Position numbers and translations under genes: made by a program. Shown one piece after another: positions 15,130 to 24,061 of a stretch of DNA of 64,000 nucleotides. Below the pieces are notes generated by a model. The model had not been told where the DNA came from, did not search any database, and saw only the letters and a list, made by a program, of their open reading frames with translations. How positions within the stretch are numbered: the stretch's first letter is position 1; each line of letters opens with the position of its first letter. The DNA is taken from NCBI GenBank assembly GCA_018228705.1, contig CP073694.1:2666001-2730000 (forward strand), in the 5' to 3' direction. Source of the DNA: Dysosmobacter sp. Marseille-Q4140 (GTDB lineage Bacteria; Bacillota; Clostridia; Oscillospirales; Oscillospiraceae).

Positions 15130-16227
15130 ATGCTGACATTCATCCATGCCGCCGACTTCCACCTGGACAGCGCCTTCGGCGCCCTGGACCAGCGGCGCTC
15201 CGCCGCCCGCCGGCGGGAGAGCCGAGAGACGGCGCTGCGCCTTTCCAACTATGTGAACAGCCAGGGTGTGGACCTGGTGCTGCTGGCCGGGGACCTGTTC
15301 GACAGCGCCGCGGCCTTCCGGGAGACCGGGGAGCAGCTCTCGGCGGCCCTGGGGCAGATGGAGGCGCAGGTGTTCATCGCTCCCGGCAACCACGACTGGT
15401 ACGGCCCCGGCAGTCCCTGGCGCACCGTGGACTGGCCGGAGAACGTGCATATCTTCTCGGAAAACGCCCTGACCGCCGTGGAGCTGCCGGAGTGGAACCT
15501 GGTGGTCCACGGGGCGGCCTTCACGGGTCCCGAGCAGGCGGAGAGCGCGCTCCGGGGCTTTACCGCCCCCGACGACGGCAAAGTCCACATCGGACTGCTC
15601 CACGGGGAGGTCGAGGCGCCGGAGGACCGGTACGGCCCCCTGCGCAAGGCGGACATCGCCGCCAGCGGCCTTGCCTACCTGGCCCTGGGCCACGTCCACC
15701 GGCGGACCGAGCCGGTGCGCATCGGCGGCACGGTCTGCGCCTGGCCCGGCTGCATCGAGGGCCGGGGCTTCGACGAGCTGGGGGAGAAGGGGTTCTACCG
15801 GGGCACCCTGGACGAGAGCGGCCGGGTGGCGCTGACCTTCGTGCCCTTTGCCCGGCGGCGGTATGAGATCCTGGAGGTGGACGTCACCGGAAAGGACCCC
15901 CGCGCCGCGGTGGAGGCGGCGCTGGGCGCGGACACCGCCCGGGACCTGTACCGCATCGTCCTCACCGGCGAGACCGGGGAGGGCGGCGCCGGAGCGGCGG
16001 CGCTGGAGGAGGCCCTGGCAGACCGGTTCTACGCCCTGGAGGTCCGGGACCGGACCCGCATGGCCGAGGACCTGTGGGCCCGGGCGGAGGAGGACTCCCT
16101 GCGGGGGTTGTTCCTGCGGCAGCTGCGGCTGAGACGGGACGGAGCAAAGACGGAGGAGGAGCGCCGGGCGGCGGAGCAGGCGGCCCGGTTCGGCCTGGCG
16201 GCCCTGGACCACAGGGAGATCGGATAA
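15130..16227 (+). CDS. SbcD/YhaO-like metallophosphoesterase (DNA repair nuclease type)
   Basis: A 365-residue calcineurin-type metallophosphoesterase of the YhaO / SbcD kind. Motifs are DFHLDSAF (residues 9-16), GDLFD (about 54-58), GNHDWYG (about 85-91), LLHGEVE (about 156) and GHVHRR (about 190-195). Such proteins normally work with a Rad50-like ATPase (YhaN or SbcC) that is encoded next door, but here the next gene is asparaginase, so the partner is missing locally. The start ATG 15130 follows GGGAGG. Confidence 0.87.
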   Translation: MLTFIHAADFHLDSAFGALDQRRSAARRRESRETALRLSNYVNSQGVDLVLLAGDLFDSAAAFRETGEQLSAALGQMEAQVFIAPGNHDWYGPGSPWRTVDWPENVHIFSENALTAVELPEWNLVVHGAAFTGPEQAESALRGFTAPDDGKVHIGLLHGEVEAPEDRYGPLRKADIAASGLAYLALGHVHRRTEPVRIGGTVCAWPGCIEGRGFDELGEKGFYRGTLDESGRVALTFVPFARRRYEILEVDVTGKDPRAAVEAALGADTARDLYRIVLTGETGEGGAGAAALEEALADRFYALEVRDRTRMAEDLWARAEEDSLRGLFLRQLRLRRDGAKTEEERRAAEQAARFGLAALDHREIG

Positions 16228-16243
16228 GGAGCGGAGGACTGCC

Positions 16244-17236
16244 ATGAAACGGATCTTGCTGATCGGCACCGGCGGCACCATCGCCTCCGAGGTCACGGAC
16301 AGCGGCCTGATGCCGGAGCTGACCACGGAGCAGCTTCTGGCCCACCTGCCGGCGGTGTCGGACATCTGCGATGTGGAGTGCTTGCAGCTGCTGAACCTGG
16401 ACAGCACCAACATCACCCCGGCCCACTGGCTGGAGATGGCCCGGTGTGTCCGGGACCACTACGACGATTACGACGGCTTCGTCCTGACCCACGGCACCGA
16501 CACCATGGCCTATACGGCGGCGGGCCTGAGCTACCTCATCCAGGGCAGCCCCAAGCCCATCGTCCTCACCGGCGCCCAGAAGCCCATCGGCTTTGACTCC
16601 ACCGACTCCAAGGTGAACCTGACCGACGCCTTGCGCTGCGCGGCGGAGGACCTGCCGGGCGTCGCCATCGTCTTTGACGGCAAGGTCATCCCCGGCACCC
16701 GGGCCAAAAAGACCCGGTCCAAGAGCTTCCAGGCCTTCTCCAGCATCAACTTCCCCTATCTGGGGGTCCTGCGGGACGGGGTGCTGTTGCGCTATATCCG
16801 CCCGGAATGCGCCGGGGCACCGGTGTTTTACGACCGGCTGGATACCGCCGTGGCCCTTTTGAAGCTGCTGCCGGGCATGGACCGCGCGGCGGCGGACTTT
16901 TTGCTGGAGCGGAACCACGCCCTCATCATCGAGAGCTTCGGCGTGGGGGGCCTTCCTGAGCACGGCGGGTTCTACGAGTGCGTCCGGGACTGGATGGACC
17001 GGGGGCGGATCATCGTGGGGACCACCCAGGTGGAAAACGAGGGCAGCGACCTGGGGGTGTACCACGTGGGCCACGCCCTCAAGCGGCGGCTGGGAGTGCT
17101 GGAGGCCTACGACATGACCTGCGAGGCCGTGGCGGCCAAGCTCATGTGGATCCTGGGCCGGACCCGGGACCGGACGGAGGTGGAGCGGCTGTTCTACACC
17201 CCGGTGGCGAGAGACATCCTCTGGCCGGCGGAGTGA
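16244..17236 (+). CDS. ansA: Type I-like L-asparaginase
   Basis: A 330-residue asparaginase hydrolysing L-asparagine to aspartate and ammonia. The two catalytic threonine motifs are visible: GTGGTIASE at residues 7-15 and THGTDTMAYTAA at about 84-95. No signal peptide is present, consistent with a cytoplasmic type I enzyme. Start ATG 16244 follows GGAGCGGAGG. It is the last gene of the ymdB-started series before the large palindromic spacer. Confidence 0.92.
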   Translation: MKRILLIGTGGTIASEVTDSGLMPELTTEQLLAHLPAVSDICDVECLQLLNLDSTNITPAHWLEMARCVRDHYDDYDGFVLTHGTDTMAYTAAGLSYLIQGSPKPIVLTGAQKPIGFDSTDSKVNLTDALRCAAEDLPGVAIVFDGKVIPGTRAKKTRSKSFQAFSSINFPYLGVLRDGVLLRYIRPECAGAPVFYDRLDTAVALLKLLPGMDRAAADFLLERNHALIIESFGVGGLPEHGGFYECVRDWMDRGRIIVGTTQVENEGSDLGVYHVGHALKRRLGVLEAYDMTCEAVAAKLMWILGRTRDRTEVERLFYTPVARDILWPAE

Positions 17237-17282
17237 GAGACTTGCCGGAGACCCTCCGGGGGCCGGGAGCTTCCCGGTGGAT

Positions 17283-17930
17283 GCACCCCCCATTTCCTTT
17301 TCGTCTTGCCGAAAAGGAAACGGGCCGTGCACGGTCCAAAGTAAAAGACGCTGAGACGAACAGGAGGACCATCCGGTCCTCCTGTTCGTAATTGCGGGGG
17401 TCGTGCGAATCGGTCTTCCGGCGGCGCGGGCCCCGTCGTCCCTGCGCCGGAACCCATTCCGTGAAGAGCTGCGACCCCGCATAACCACTGCGGCGGAGGG
17501 ACGGGGAGGAGGACCGGATCGGCGTATTTCTGCTCCCGCGCCTTCCGCTTCGCTAGGCGCTGCCCGGGCAGACGCTGTTGGCTTTCTCTTTTGTCCGTAG
17601 GGGCGGATCCTGTATCCGCCTGCCACCCGGCCCTCCTGACAATCGCTCTGGCAGCGCCCAGCGAAGCGGAAGGCGCGGAGATAGAAGTACAGGCAAATCC
17701 GATGACCACCCCGTCCGCGCTCCGCACCATCGGATGCGGAGGTGCAGTTCTTCACGGGATCGCCCGCGGCGCAAGGCCGACGGGGCGCCCGACACCCGCC
17801 GCACCGATTCGCACGACCCCCGTACTTCGGCTAAACGCCCCCCCGGGGCGTTTTGCCGCCGGCGGTTTTCTCTTCCACCGGGCGCGGCGCATTCTCTTTT
17901 GGCAAGACAAAAGAGAATGGGGGGCGTATC
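17283..17930. repeat. Large imperfect inverted-repeat element between ansA and thrS
   Basis: Two arms read as near complements of each other. The outer core ends are exact 20-base inverted repeats at 17395-17414 and 17803-17822; an inner 28-base segment at 17537-17564 matches the complement of 17650-17677 with one difference. The arm lengths (about 143 and 146 bases) agree. Outside the core, two related hairpins at 17293-17320 and 17891-17918 both carry GTCTTGCC or its complement, extending the symmetry. No ORF in it is convincing. The organisation resembles a MITE-like or REP-like element; no transposase is present. Confidence 0.7.
17356..17389. terminator. Perfect hairpin inside the left arm of the inverted-repeat element
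   Basis: ACGAACAGGAGGACC / GGTCCTCCTGTTCGT with a four-base loop, 119 bases after the ansA stop. There is no T run, so termination of ansA here is likely but not certain. Confidence 0.55.
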
Positions 17931-18032
17931 CCCGCAGGGGCGACCCCTGCACTGGCAGGACCCTGCCGGCCCCGGCAAAAAACCACCACAACTGCCCTTC
18001 AAAAAGCCGCCAAAACAGGCAGAATGTCCCCT

Positions 18033-18060
18033 TGACAGGGACACACCGACGTGGTATAGT
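18033..18060 (+). promoter_or_regulatory. Sigma-A promoter of the thrS T-box transcript
   Basis: TTGACA (18033-18038), 16-base spacer, TATAGT (18055-18060), about 290 bases before thrS. Confidence 0.85.
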
Positions 18061-18084
18061 GTCCTCGAATTTGAAAAAAGGCAT

Positions 18085-18326
18085 CGAAAAGGACGCTGAC
18101 CGGGAAAGACAGCAGAGAGGAGCCGCCATTGGCTGCAAGCGGCTCTTGCCGATTACCGGACCCCAGCCACCGCCTTGGAGCCGCCCACCGATATGTAGGC
18201 TGGGACGGGACCTCCCGTTACAGAGGACACGAGCGGCGCTCCTTTGGGAGCGCAAGCAGGGTGGAACCGTGGAATACGTTTGTTCGTATCTCACCCCTGA
18301 TTTTTCGTCAGGGGTGGGATTTTTTT
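18085..18326 (+). promoter_or_regulatory. T-box leader (threonine tRNA sensing) upstream of thrS
   Basis: The conserved T-box core AGGGTGGAACCGTGG lies at 18258-18272, preceded by a structured region that begins after the promoter and includes an AGAGAGGAG element near 18112 (GA-motif-like). It is followed by the terminator stem CACCCCTGA / TCAGGGGTG at 18292-18316 and a T run at 18320-18326. Uncharged tRNA-Thr is expected to favour the antiterminator and permit thrS expression. I could not fix the specifier codon by eye; an ACC in the leader is the expectation. Confidence 0.9.
18292..18326 (+). terminator. T-box conditional terminator before thrS
   Basis: Nine-base-pair GC-rich stem followed by seven T residues, immediately downstream of the T-box core. 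Confidence 0.9.
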
Positions 18327-18352
18327 CACCCCTCGGACAAGGAGGAAACATC

Positions 18353-20110
18353 ATGAGCGAGGAAAACATCTACACCTTTGAAAACCCCGAATACCGGAAA
18401 ACCTACTGGCACACCTGCTCCCACGTGCTGGCCCAGGCCGTCAAGCGGCTGTGGCCGGAGGTGAAGCTGGCCATCGGCCCCTCCATCGACGAGGGCTTCT
18501 ACTACGACCTGGACTCCCCCTTCGCCTTCACGCCGGAGCACATGGCCCAGATCGAGGCCGAGATGCGCAAGATCTGCAAGGAGAAGCTGAAGCTGGAGCG
18601 GTTCGAGCTGCCCCGGGAGGAGGCCGTCAAGTTCATGGAGGAGAAGGGCGAGCCCTACAAGGTGGAGCTCATCAACGACCTGCCGGCCGACGCCCACATC
18701 TCCTTCTACAAGCAGGGCGAGTTCACCGATCTGTGCGCCGGTCCCCACCTGGACTCCACCGGCCGCATCAAGGGCAACGCCATCAAGCTCACCGCCTGCA
18801 ACGCCGCCTATTGGCGGGGCGACTCCAACCGTCAGACCCTGCAGCGGATCTACGGCATCGCCTTCCCCAAGAAGGATGAGCTGGACGCCTACCTCCAGCG
18901 CATCGAGGAGGCCAAGAAGCGGGACCACCGGAAGCTGGGCAAGGAGCTGGGATTGTTTATGCTGCGGGACGAGGGCCCCGGCTTCCCCTTCTTCCTGCCC
19001 AAGGGCATGGTGCTCAAGAACACCCTGATCGACTACTGGCGCCAGGTCCACAAGAAGTACGGCTATGTGGAGATCTCCACCCCCATCATCCTCAACCGCA
19101 AGCTGTGGGAGCGCTCCGGCCACTGGGACCACTATAAGCAGAACATGTACACCACCGTCATCGACGACGAGGACTATGCCATCAAGCCCATGAACTGCCC
19201 CGGCGGCATGCTGGTCTACGCCAGCGAGCCCCACTCCTACCGGGACCTGCCCCTGCGGGTGGGCGAGCTGGGCCTGGTGCACCGCCATGAGCTCTCCGGC
19301 GCCCTCCACGGACTGTTCCGCGTCCGCTGCTTCACCCAGGACGACGCCCATGTTTTCATGACCCGGGAGCAGATGAAGGACGTGATCCAGGAGACCGTGC
19401 GCCTGTTCGACGAGGTGTACTCCACCTTCGGCCTGAGCTACAGCATCGAGCTCTCCACCATGCCTGAGGACCACATCGGCACCGTGGAGGAGTGGGAGCG
19501 CAACCAGGATATCCTGAAAAACGCCATCACCGAGATGGGCAAGACCTTCGTCATCAACGAGGGCGACGGCGCCTTCTACGGCCCCAAGCTGGACTTCCAT
19601 CTGGCCGACTCCCTGGGCCGGACCTGGCAGTGCGGCACCATCCAGCTGGACAGCCAGCTGCCGGAGCGCTTCGAGCTGGAGTACACCGGCGAGGACGGCC
19701 AGAAGCACCGCCCCGTCATGATCCACCGTGTGGTGCTGGGCTCCATCGAGCGGTTCATCGGCGTCATCACCGAGCACTTCGCCGGCGCTTTCCCCGCCTG
19801 GCTGGCACCTGTCCAGGTGAAGGTCCTGCCCGTCACCGACCGGGCGGAGGCGTACGCCAAGGAAGTGGCCGCCCAGTTGGATGCCGCCGGCTTCCGGGTG
19901 GAAGTGGACGGCCGCAATGAGAAGATCGGCAAGAAGATCCGGGAGGCCACCCTGGAGAAGATCCCCTATATGCTGGTGGTAGGCGACCGGGACATGGAGG
20001 ACAAGACCGTCTCCGTGCGTTTGCGCTCCGGCGAGGACCAGGGCGCCATGAGCCTGGACGCCTTCAAGGCCCAGCTTCAAGAGGTCGTGGACAACAAGAC
20101 CATCCTGTGA
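18353..20110 (+). CDS. thrS: Threonyl-tRNA synthetase lacking the TGS domain
   Basis: Class II synthetase for threonine, 585 residues versus about 640 in typical bacteria. The N-terminal TGS domain is missing: the protein begins almost directly with the editing (SAD) domain, whose metal/catalytic residues are seen in HTCSHVLAQ (residues 20-28) and CAGPH (about 127-131). Class II motif 2 (RVRCFTQDDAHVF near 322-334) and motif 3 (GSIERFIGV near 462-470) precede the anticodon-binding domain. ATG 18353 follows AAGGAGG; the long upstream frame crosses the T-box and promoter and is not coding. Confidence 0.96.
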   Translation: MSEENIYTFENPEYRKTYWHTCSHVLAQAVKRLWPEVKLAIGPSIDEGFYYDLDSPFAFTPEHMAQIEAEMRKICKEKLKLERFELPREEAVKFMEEKGEPYKVELINDLPADAHISFYKQGEFTDLCAGPHLDSTGRIKGNAIKLTACNAAYWRGDSNRQTLQRIYGIAFPKKDELDAYLQRIEEAKKRDHRKLGKELGLFMLRDEGPGFPFFLPKGMVLKNTLIDYWRQVHKKYGYVEISTPIILNRKLWERSGHWDHYKQNMYTTVIDDEDYAIKPMNCPGGMLVYASEPHSYRDLPLRVGELGLVHRHELSGALHGLFRVRCFTQDDAHVFMTREQMKDVIQETVRLFDEVYSTFGLSYSIELSTMPEDHIGTVEEWERNQDILKNAITEMGKTFVINEGDGAFYGPKLDFHLADSLGRTWQCGTIQLDSQLPERFELEYTGEDGQKHRPVMIHRVVLGSIERFIGVITEHFAGAFPAWLAPVQVKVLPVTDRAEAYAKEVAAQLDAAGFRVEVDGRNEKIGKKIREATLEKIPYMLVVGDRDMEDKTVSVRLRSGEDQGAMSLDAFKAQLQEVVDNKTIL

Positions 20111-20136
20111 TCAGGATCTGACCTGCGCGTGATCGG

Positions 20137-20165
20137 AAAAGACCGCCTAAACGGGCGGTCTTTTC
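20137..20165 (+). terminator. Terminator after thrS
   Basis: AAAAGACCGCC / GGCGGTCTTTT stem with a short TAAAC loop region. Confidence 0.9.
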
Positions 20166-20290
20166 TGTATGGAGGAAGAATGGCCGCTGACGACGGACAT
20201 TAGTCCTGCTGAAATAGACAAAAGCGGAAGTAAGTTTACGCAAGAAAACTGGATGCTTTTCTGAAAATCATTTCCTCCGCCGCGAAGGCG

Positions 20291-20319
20291 TTGCCACGGC
20301 CGCGGCGGGGGAGTATACT
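20291..20319 (+). promoter_or_regulatory. Probable promoter for pyruvate carboxylase
   Basis: TTGCCA (20291-20296), 17-base spacer, TATACT (20314-20319), 76 bases before the start. Confidence 0.6.
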
Positions 20320-20394
20320 CATACAAGAGAAACGATACCCGCCGGGGCCTGTCCCAAAAGGACGGAGGCGCCCGGGGGAAAGGAGGAACCGGCC

Positions 20395-23300
20395 ATGAGC
20401 CAAGAATTCAAGAAAGTTCTGGTAGCCAACCGGGGCGAGATCGCCATGCGGATCTTCCGGGCCTGCCACGACCTGGGGCTCCAGACCATCGCCATCTACT
20501 CCAACGAGGACATGTACAGCGTGTTCCGCACCGCCGCCGACGAGTCCTATCTGATCGGCAAGAACCTCAGCCCCCTGGGGGCCTATCTGGACATTCCCCG
20601 GATCATCGCCCTGGCCAAGAAGCACGGGGCCGACGCCATCCACCCCGGCTACGGCTTTTTGTCGGAGAACGGCGACTTCGCCCGGGCCTGTGAGGAGGCC
20701 GGCATCAAGTTCATCGGTCCCTCTTCCCGCGTGCTGGACCTGATGGGCGACAAGCTCTCCGCCAAGCAGATCGCCGTGGAGTGCGGCGTGCCCACCACCC
20801 CGGGCACCACCGAGCCCCTCCAGAGCCGCCAGGCCGCTCAGAAGCTGGCTATGGAGTTCGGCTTCCCCGTGATTTTGAAGGCAGCCGCCGGCGGCGGCGG
20901 CCGGGGCATGCGCCGGTGCGACACCGTGGAGGAAGTGGGCGTCAACTTCGACCTGGTGAAGGCCGAGGCCAAGAAGGCCTTCGGCAACGACGACATCTTC
21001 ATGGAGAAGTTCCTGGTGGAGCCCAAGCACATCGAGGTCCAGGTCCTGGGCGACGAGCAGGGCAACGTGGTGCACCTGTTCGAGCGGGACTGCTCCCTCC
21101 AGCGCCGCTACCAGAAGGTGGTGGAGTTCACCCCCGCCTTCTCTGTGGACAAGAAGATCCGCCAGGCCCTGTACGAGGACGCGGTGAAGATCGCCAAGCA
21201 CGTGGGCTATGTCAACGCCGGCACCCTGGAGTTCCTGGTGGACAAGGAGGGCCATCACTACTTCATTGAGATGAATCCCCGGATCCAGGTGGAGCACACC
21301 GTCACCGAGATGGTCACCGGCGTGGACCTGGTCCGTTCCCAGATCCTCATTGCCGAAGGCTGCCCCCTCAGCGATCCCCGCATCGGCATCAAGAAGCAGA
21401 GCGACCTCCACGTCAACGGCTACGCCATCCAGTGCCGCGTGACCACCGAGGACCCGGCCAACAACTTCGCCCCCGACACCGGCCGCATCACGGCCTACCG
21501 CTCCGCCGGCGGCTTCGGCATCCGCCTGGACGGCGGCAACGCCTACACCGGCGCGGTGATCTCTCCCTACTACGACTCCCTGCTGGTGAAGATCACCACC
21601 TGGGACAACACCTTCGAGGGCGTGTGCCGCAAGGCCGCCCGGGCTATCAACGAGGTCCACGTCCGGGGCGTCAAGACCAACATCGCCTTCATCACCAACA
21701 TTCTCAAGAACCCGGCCTTCATTGCCGGCCAGTGCCATACCAAGTTCATCGACGAGACGCCGGAGCTGTTCCAGCTGGACGAGAGCCAGGACCGCGCCAC
21801 CAAGATGCTCAAGTATATCGGCAACATCGTGGTCAAGGAGCAGGGCGAGCACAAGCTCTATGACGAGTGCCGCTTCCCGCCGGTGACGGGCAACCGGCCC
21901 GACGGGCTCAAGCAGATGCTGGACGCCAAGGGCCCCAAGGCCGTGGCCGACTGGGTGAAGGACCAGAAGAAGCTGCTGATCTGCGACACCACCTGCCGCG
22001 ACGCCCACCAGTCCCTGCTGGCCACCCGGGTCCGCAGCCGCGACATCCTCAAGGGCATGGAGGGCACCAGCGAGATCCTGGCGGACGCCTTCTCCCTGGA
22101 GTGCTGGGGCGGCGCCACCTTCGACGTGGCCTACCGCTTCCTCCACGAGTCCCCCTGGGAGCGGCTGGACATGATCCGGGAGAAGGCCCCCAACCTGCTG
22201 CTGCAGATGCTGCTGCGGGGTGCCAACGCCGTGGGCTACACCAACTATCCCGACAACGTCATCCGGGAGTTCATCAAGGAGGCCGCCCGCTCCGGCATCG
22301 ACGTGTTCCGGATCTTCGACTCCCTGAACTGGATCCCCGGCATGGAAGTGGCCATGGATGAGGTCCTCAAGCAGGATAAGATCTGCCAGGCCACCATCTG
22401 CTACACCGGCGACATCCTGGATCCCAAGCGGGACAAGTACCCCCTGAAATACTACGTGGATCTGGCCAAGGAGCTGGAGAAGCGGGGCGCCCACATGCTG
22501 GCCATCAAGGATATGTCCGGCGTGCTCAAGCCCTATGCCGCCAAGAAGCTGGTCTCCACCCTCAAGCAGGAGATCGGCATCCCCATCCAGCTCCACACCC
22601 ACGACACCTCCGGCAACCAGGTGGCCGCCTATCTGCTGGCGGCGGAGGCCGGCGTGGACGTGGTGGACTGCGCCATCTCCTCCATGGCCGGCATGACCAG
22701 CCAGCCCTCTCTCAACGCCGTGGTGGCGGCCCTCCAGGGCACCGAGCGGGACACGGGCCTGGATCTGGACCGGCTGCAGCTGCTGACCGACTACTGGGAG
22801 GACGTGCGCAAGCGCTACGACTCCTTTGAGGGCGGCCTCACCTGCAACAACGCCGACATCTACCGCTATGAGATCCCCGGCGGCCAGTACACCAACCTCA
22901 AGCCCCAGGTGGAGTCCCTGGGCCTGGGCAGCCGCTTCATGGAGGTCAAGGAGAATTACCGCAAGGTCAACGAGATGCTGGGCGACATCGTGAAGGTGAC
23001 GCCCTCTTCCAAGATGGTGGGCGACCTGGCCATCTTCATGACCCAGAACCATCTGACGCCGGAGAACATCGTGGAGAAGGGCGAGGGCCTGGCCTTCCCG
23101 GACAGCGCCGTCAGCTACTTCTCCGGCATGATGGGCCAGCCCGCCGGCGGCTTCCCCAAGGATCTCCAGCGGGTGGTCCTCAAGGGCAAGTCGGCCATCA
23201 CCTGCCGGCCCGGCGAGCTGCTGCCGCCGGTGGACTTCGAGGCCAAGAAGCGGGAGATGGCCTCCTTCGACCCCGATCCCACCTGGCGGGCCGTGCTGAG

Positions 23301-23811
23301 CTACTGCCTGTATCCCAAGGTGGTGGAGGACTTCGTCAAGAACCAGAAGGAGTACGGCTATATCATGCGGCTGGGCAGCCACGTGTTCTTCCACGGCCTG
23401 GCCGTGGGTGAGACCAACAAGGTCAACATCGCCGACGGCAAGACCCTGGTCATCAAGTACCTGGGCCTGGGCGAGGTGGACAAGGAGGGCATGCGCACCG
23501 TCAGCTTCGAGCTCAACGGCATCCGGCGGGATGTGCAGGTGCCCGACGAGGCGGCCCAGAAGAACATCGTCAAGGTCCCCATGGCGGACCCCGAGGACAA
23601 GAGCCAGGTGGGCGCCTCCATCCCCGGCGCGGTCAGCAAGATCAGCGTCAAGGTGGGCGACACCGTGGAGAAGAACCAGACCCTCATCACCATCGAGGCC
23701 ATGAAGATGGAGACCGCCATCACCGCCCGCATGGGCGGCGTGGTGGATAGTATTTTGATCCACGAGGGCGACACCGTCAAGGGCGGCCAGCTGCTGCTGA
23801 CCATCCGCTGA
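20395..23811 (+). CDS. pyc: Pyruvate carboxylase
   Basis: A single-chain, 1138-residue biotin enzyme making oxaloacetate from pyruvate, bicarbonate and ATP. Order of domains: biotin carboxylase (residues about 1-450, ATP-grasp loop AAAGGGGRGMR near 162-172), carboxyltransferase (about 520-980, DTTCRDAHQSLLATR near 530-544), and C-terminal biotin carrier with the biotinylated lysine in EAMKME near residue 1105. The length is normal for the alpha-4 type. ATG 20395 follows AAAGGAGGAA. It supplies oxaloacetate for anaplerosis and amino acid synthesis. Confidence 0.97.
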   Translation: MSQEFKKVLVANRGEIAMRIFRACHDLGLQTIAIYSNEDMYSVFRTAADESYLIGKNLSPLGAYLDIPRIIALAKKHGADAIHPGYGFLSENGDFARACEEAGIKFIGPSSRVLDLMGDKLSAKQIAVECGVPTTPGTTEPLQSRQAAQKLAMEFGFPVILKAAAGGGGRGMRRCDTVEEVGVNFDLVKAEAKKAFGNDDIFMEKFLVEPKHIEVQVLGDEQGNVVHLFERDCSLQRRYQKVVEFTPAFSVDKKIRQALYEDAVKIAKHVGYVNAGTLEFLVDKEGHHYFIEMNPRIQVEHTVTEMVTGVDLVRSQILIAEGCPLSDPRIGIKKQSDLHVNGYAIQCRVTTEDPANNFAPDTGRITAYRSAGGFGIRLDGGNAYTGAVISPYYDSLLVKITTWDNTFEGVCRKAARAINEVHVRGVKTNIAFITNILKNPAFIAGQCHTKFIDETPELFQLDESQDRATKMLKYIGNIVVKEQGEHKLYDECRFPPVTGNRPDGLKQMLDAKGPKAVADWVKDQKKLLICDTTCRDAHQSLLATRVRSRDILKGMEGTSEILADAFSLECWGGATFDVAYRFLHESPWERLDMIREKAPNLLLQMLLRGANAVGYTNYPDNVIREFIKEAARSGIDVFRIFDSLNWIPGMEVAMDEVLKQDKICQATICYTGDILDPKRDKYPLKYYVDLAKELEKRGAHMLAIKDMSGVLKPYAAKKLVSTLKQEIGIPIQLHTHDTSGNQVAAYLLAAEAGVDVVDCAISSMAGMTSQPSLNAVVAALQGTERDTGLDLDRLQLLTDYWEDVRKRYDSFEGGLTCNNADIYRYEIPGGQYTNLKPQVESLGLGSRFMEVKENYRKVNEMLGDIVKVTPSSKMVGDLAIFMTQNHLTPENIVEKGEGLAFPDSAVSYFSGMMGQPAGGFPKDLQRVVLKGKSAITCRPGELLPPVDFEAKKREMASFDPDPTWRAVLSYCLYPKVVEDFVKNQKEYGYIMRLGSHVFFHGLAVGETNKVNIADGKTLVIKYLGLGEVDKEGMRTVSFELNGIRRDVQVPDEAAQKNIVKVPMADPEDKSQVGASIPGAVSKISVKVGDTVEKNQTLITIEAMKMETAITARMGGVVDSILIHEGDTVKGGQLLLTIR

Positions 23812-23821
23812 GGATAGCCTG

Positions 23822-23858
23822 CCGGGGCCGGTTCCTTCTTTGGGAGGGAGCCGGCCCC
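23822..23858 (+). terminator. GC-rich hairpin after pyc
   Basis: GGGGCCGG ... CCGGCCCC imperfect stem directly after the pyc stop; only a short pyrimidine tail follows. Confidence 0.55.
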
Positions 23859-23982
23859 TCCGCATTTCTGCCGGAGGGGAGCGGATTTGCAGGATATCTG
23901 TCATACTCCAGAGACTGGAAAGGAAAAGTGAAGCCCGACTGGCATCAACTTGCAAAAAGGCGGGATATTCATAAAAAAAGAC

Positions 23983-24011
23983 TTGAAAAATGACGGCAAG
24001 TGGGATATGAT
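23983..24011 (+). promoter_or_regulatory. Promoter for the TAXI-TRAP operon
   Basis: TTGAAA (23983-23988), 17-base spacer, TATGAT (24006-24011). Confidence 0.75.
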
Positions 24012-24061
24012 ATGCAAGTGTCAATAGAACCCGGCAAAATATGAAAAGGGAAAGAGGAACC

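Noticed and set aside
17591..18352. Long in-frame N-terminal extension of thrS (254 codons)
   Set aside because: It crosses the inverted-repeat element, the promoter and the T-box with its terminator, and has no TGS-like sequence; ATG 18353 has a strong ribosome site.
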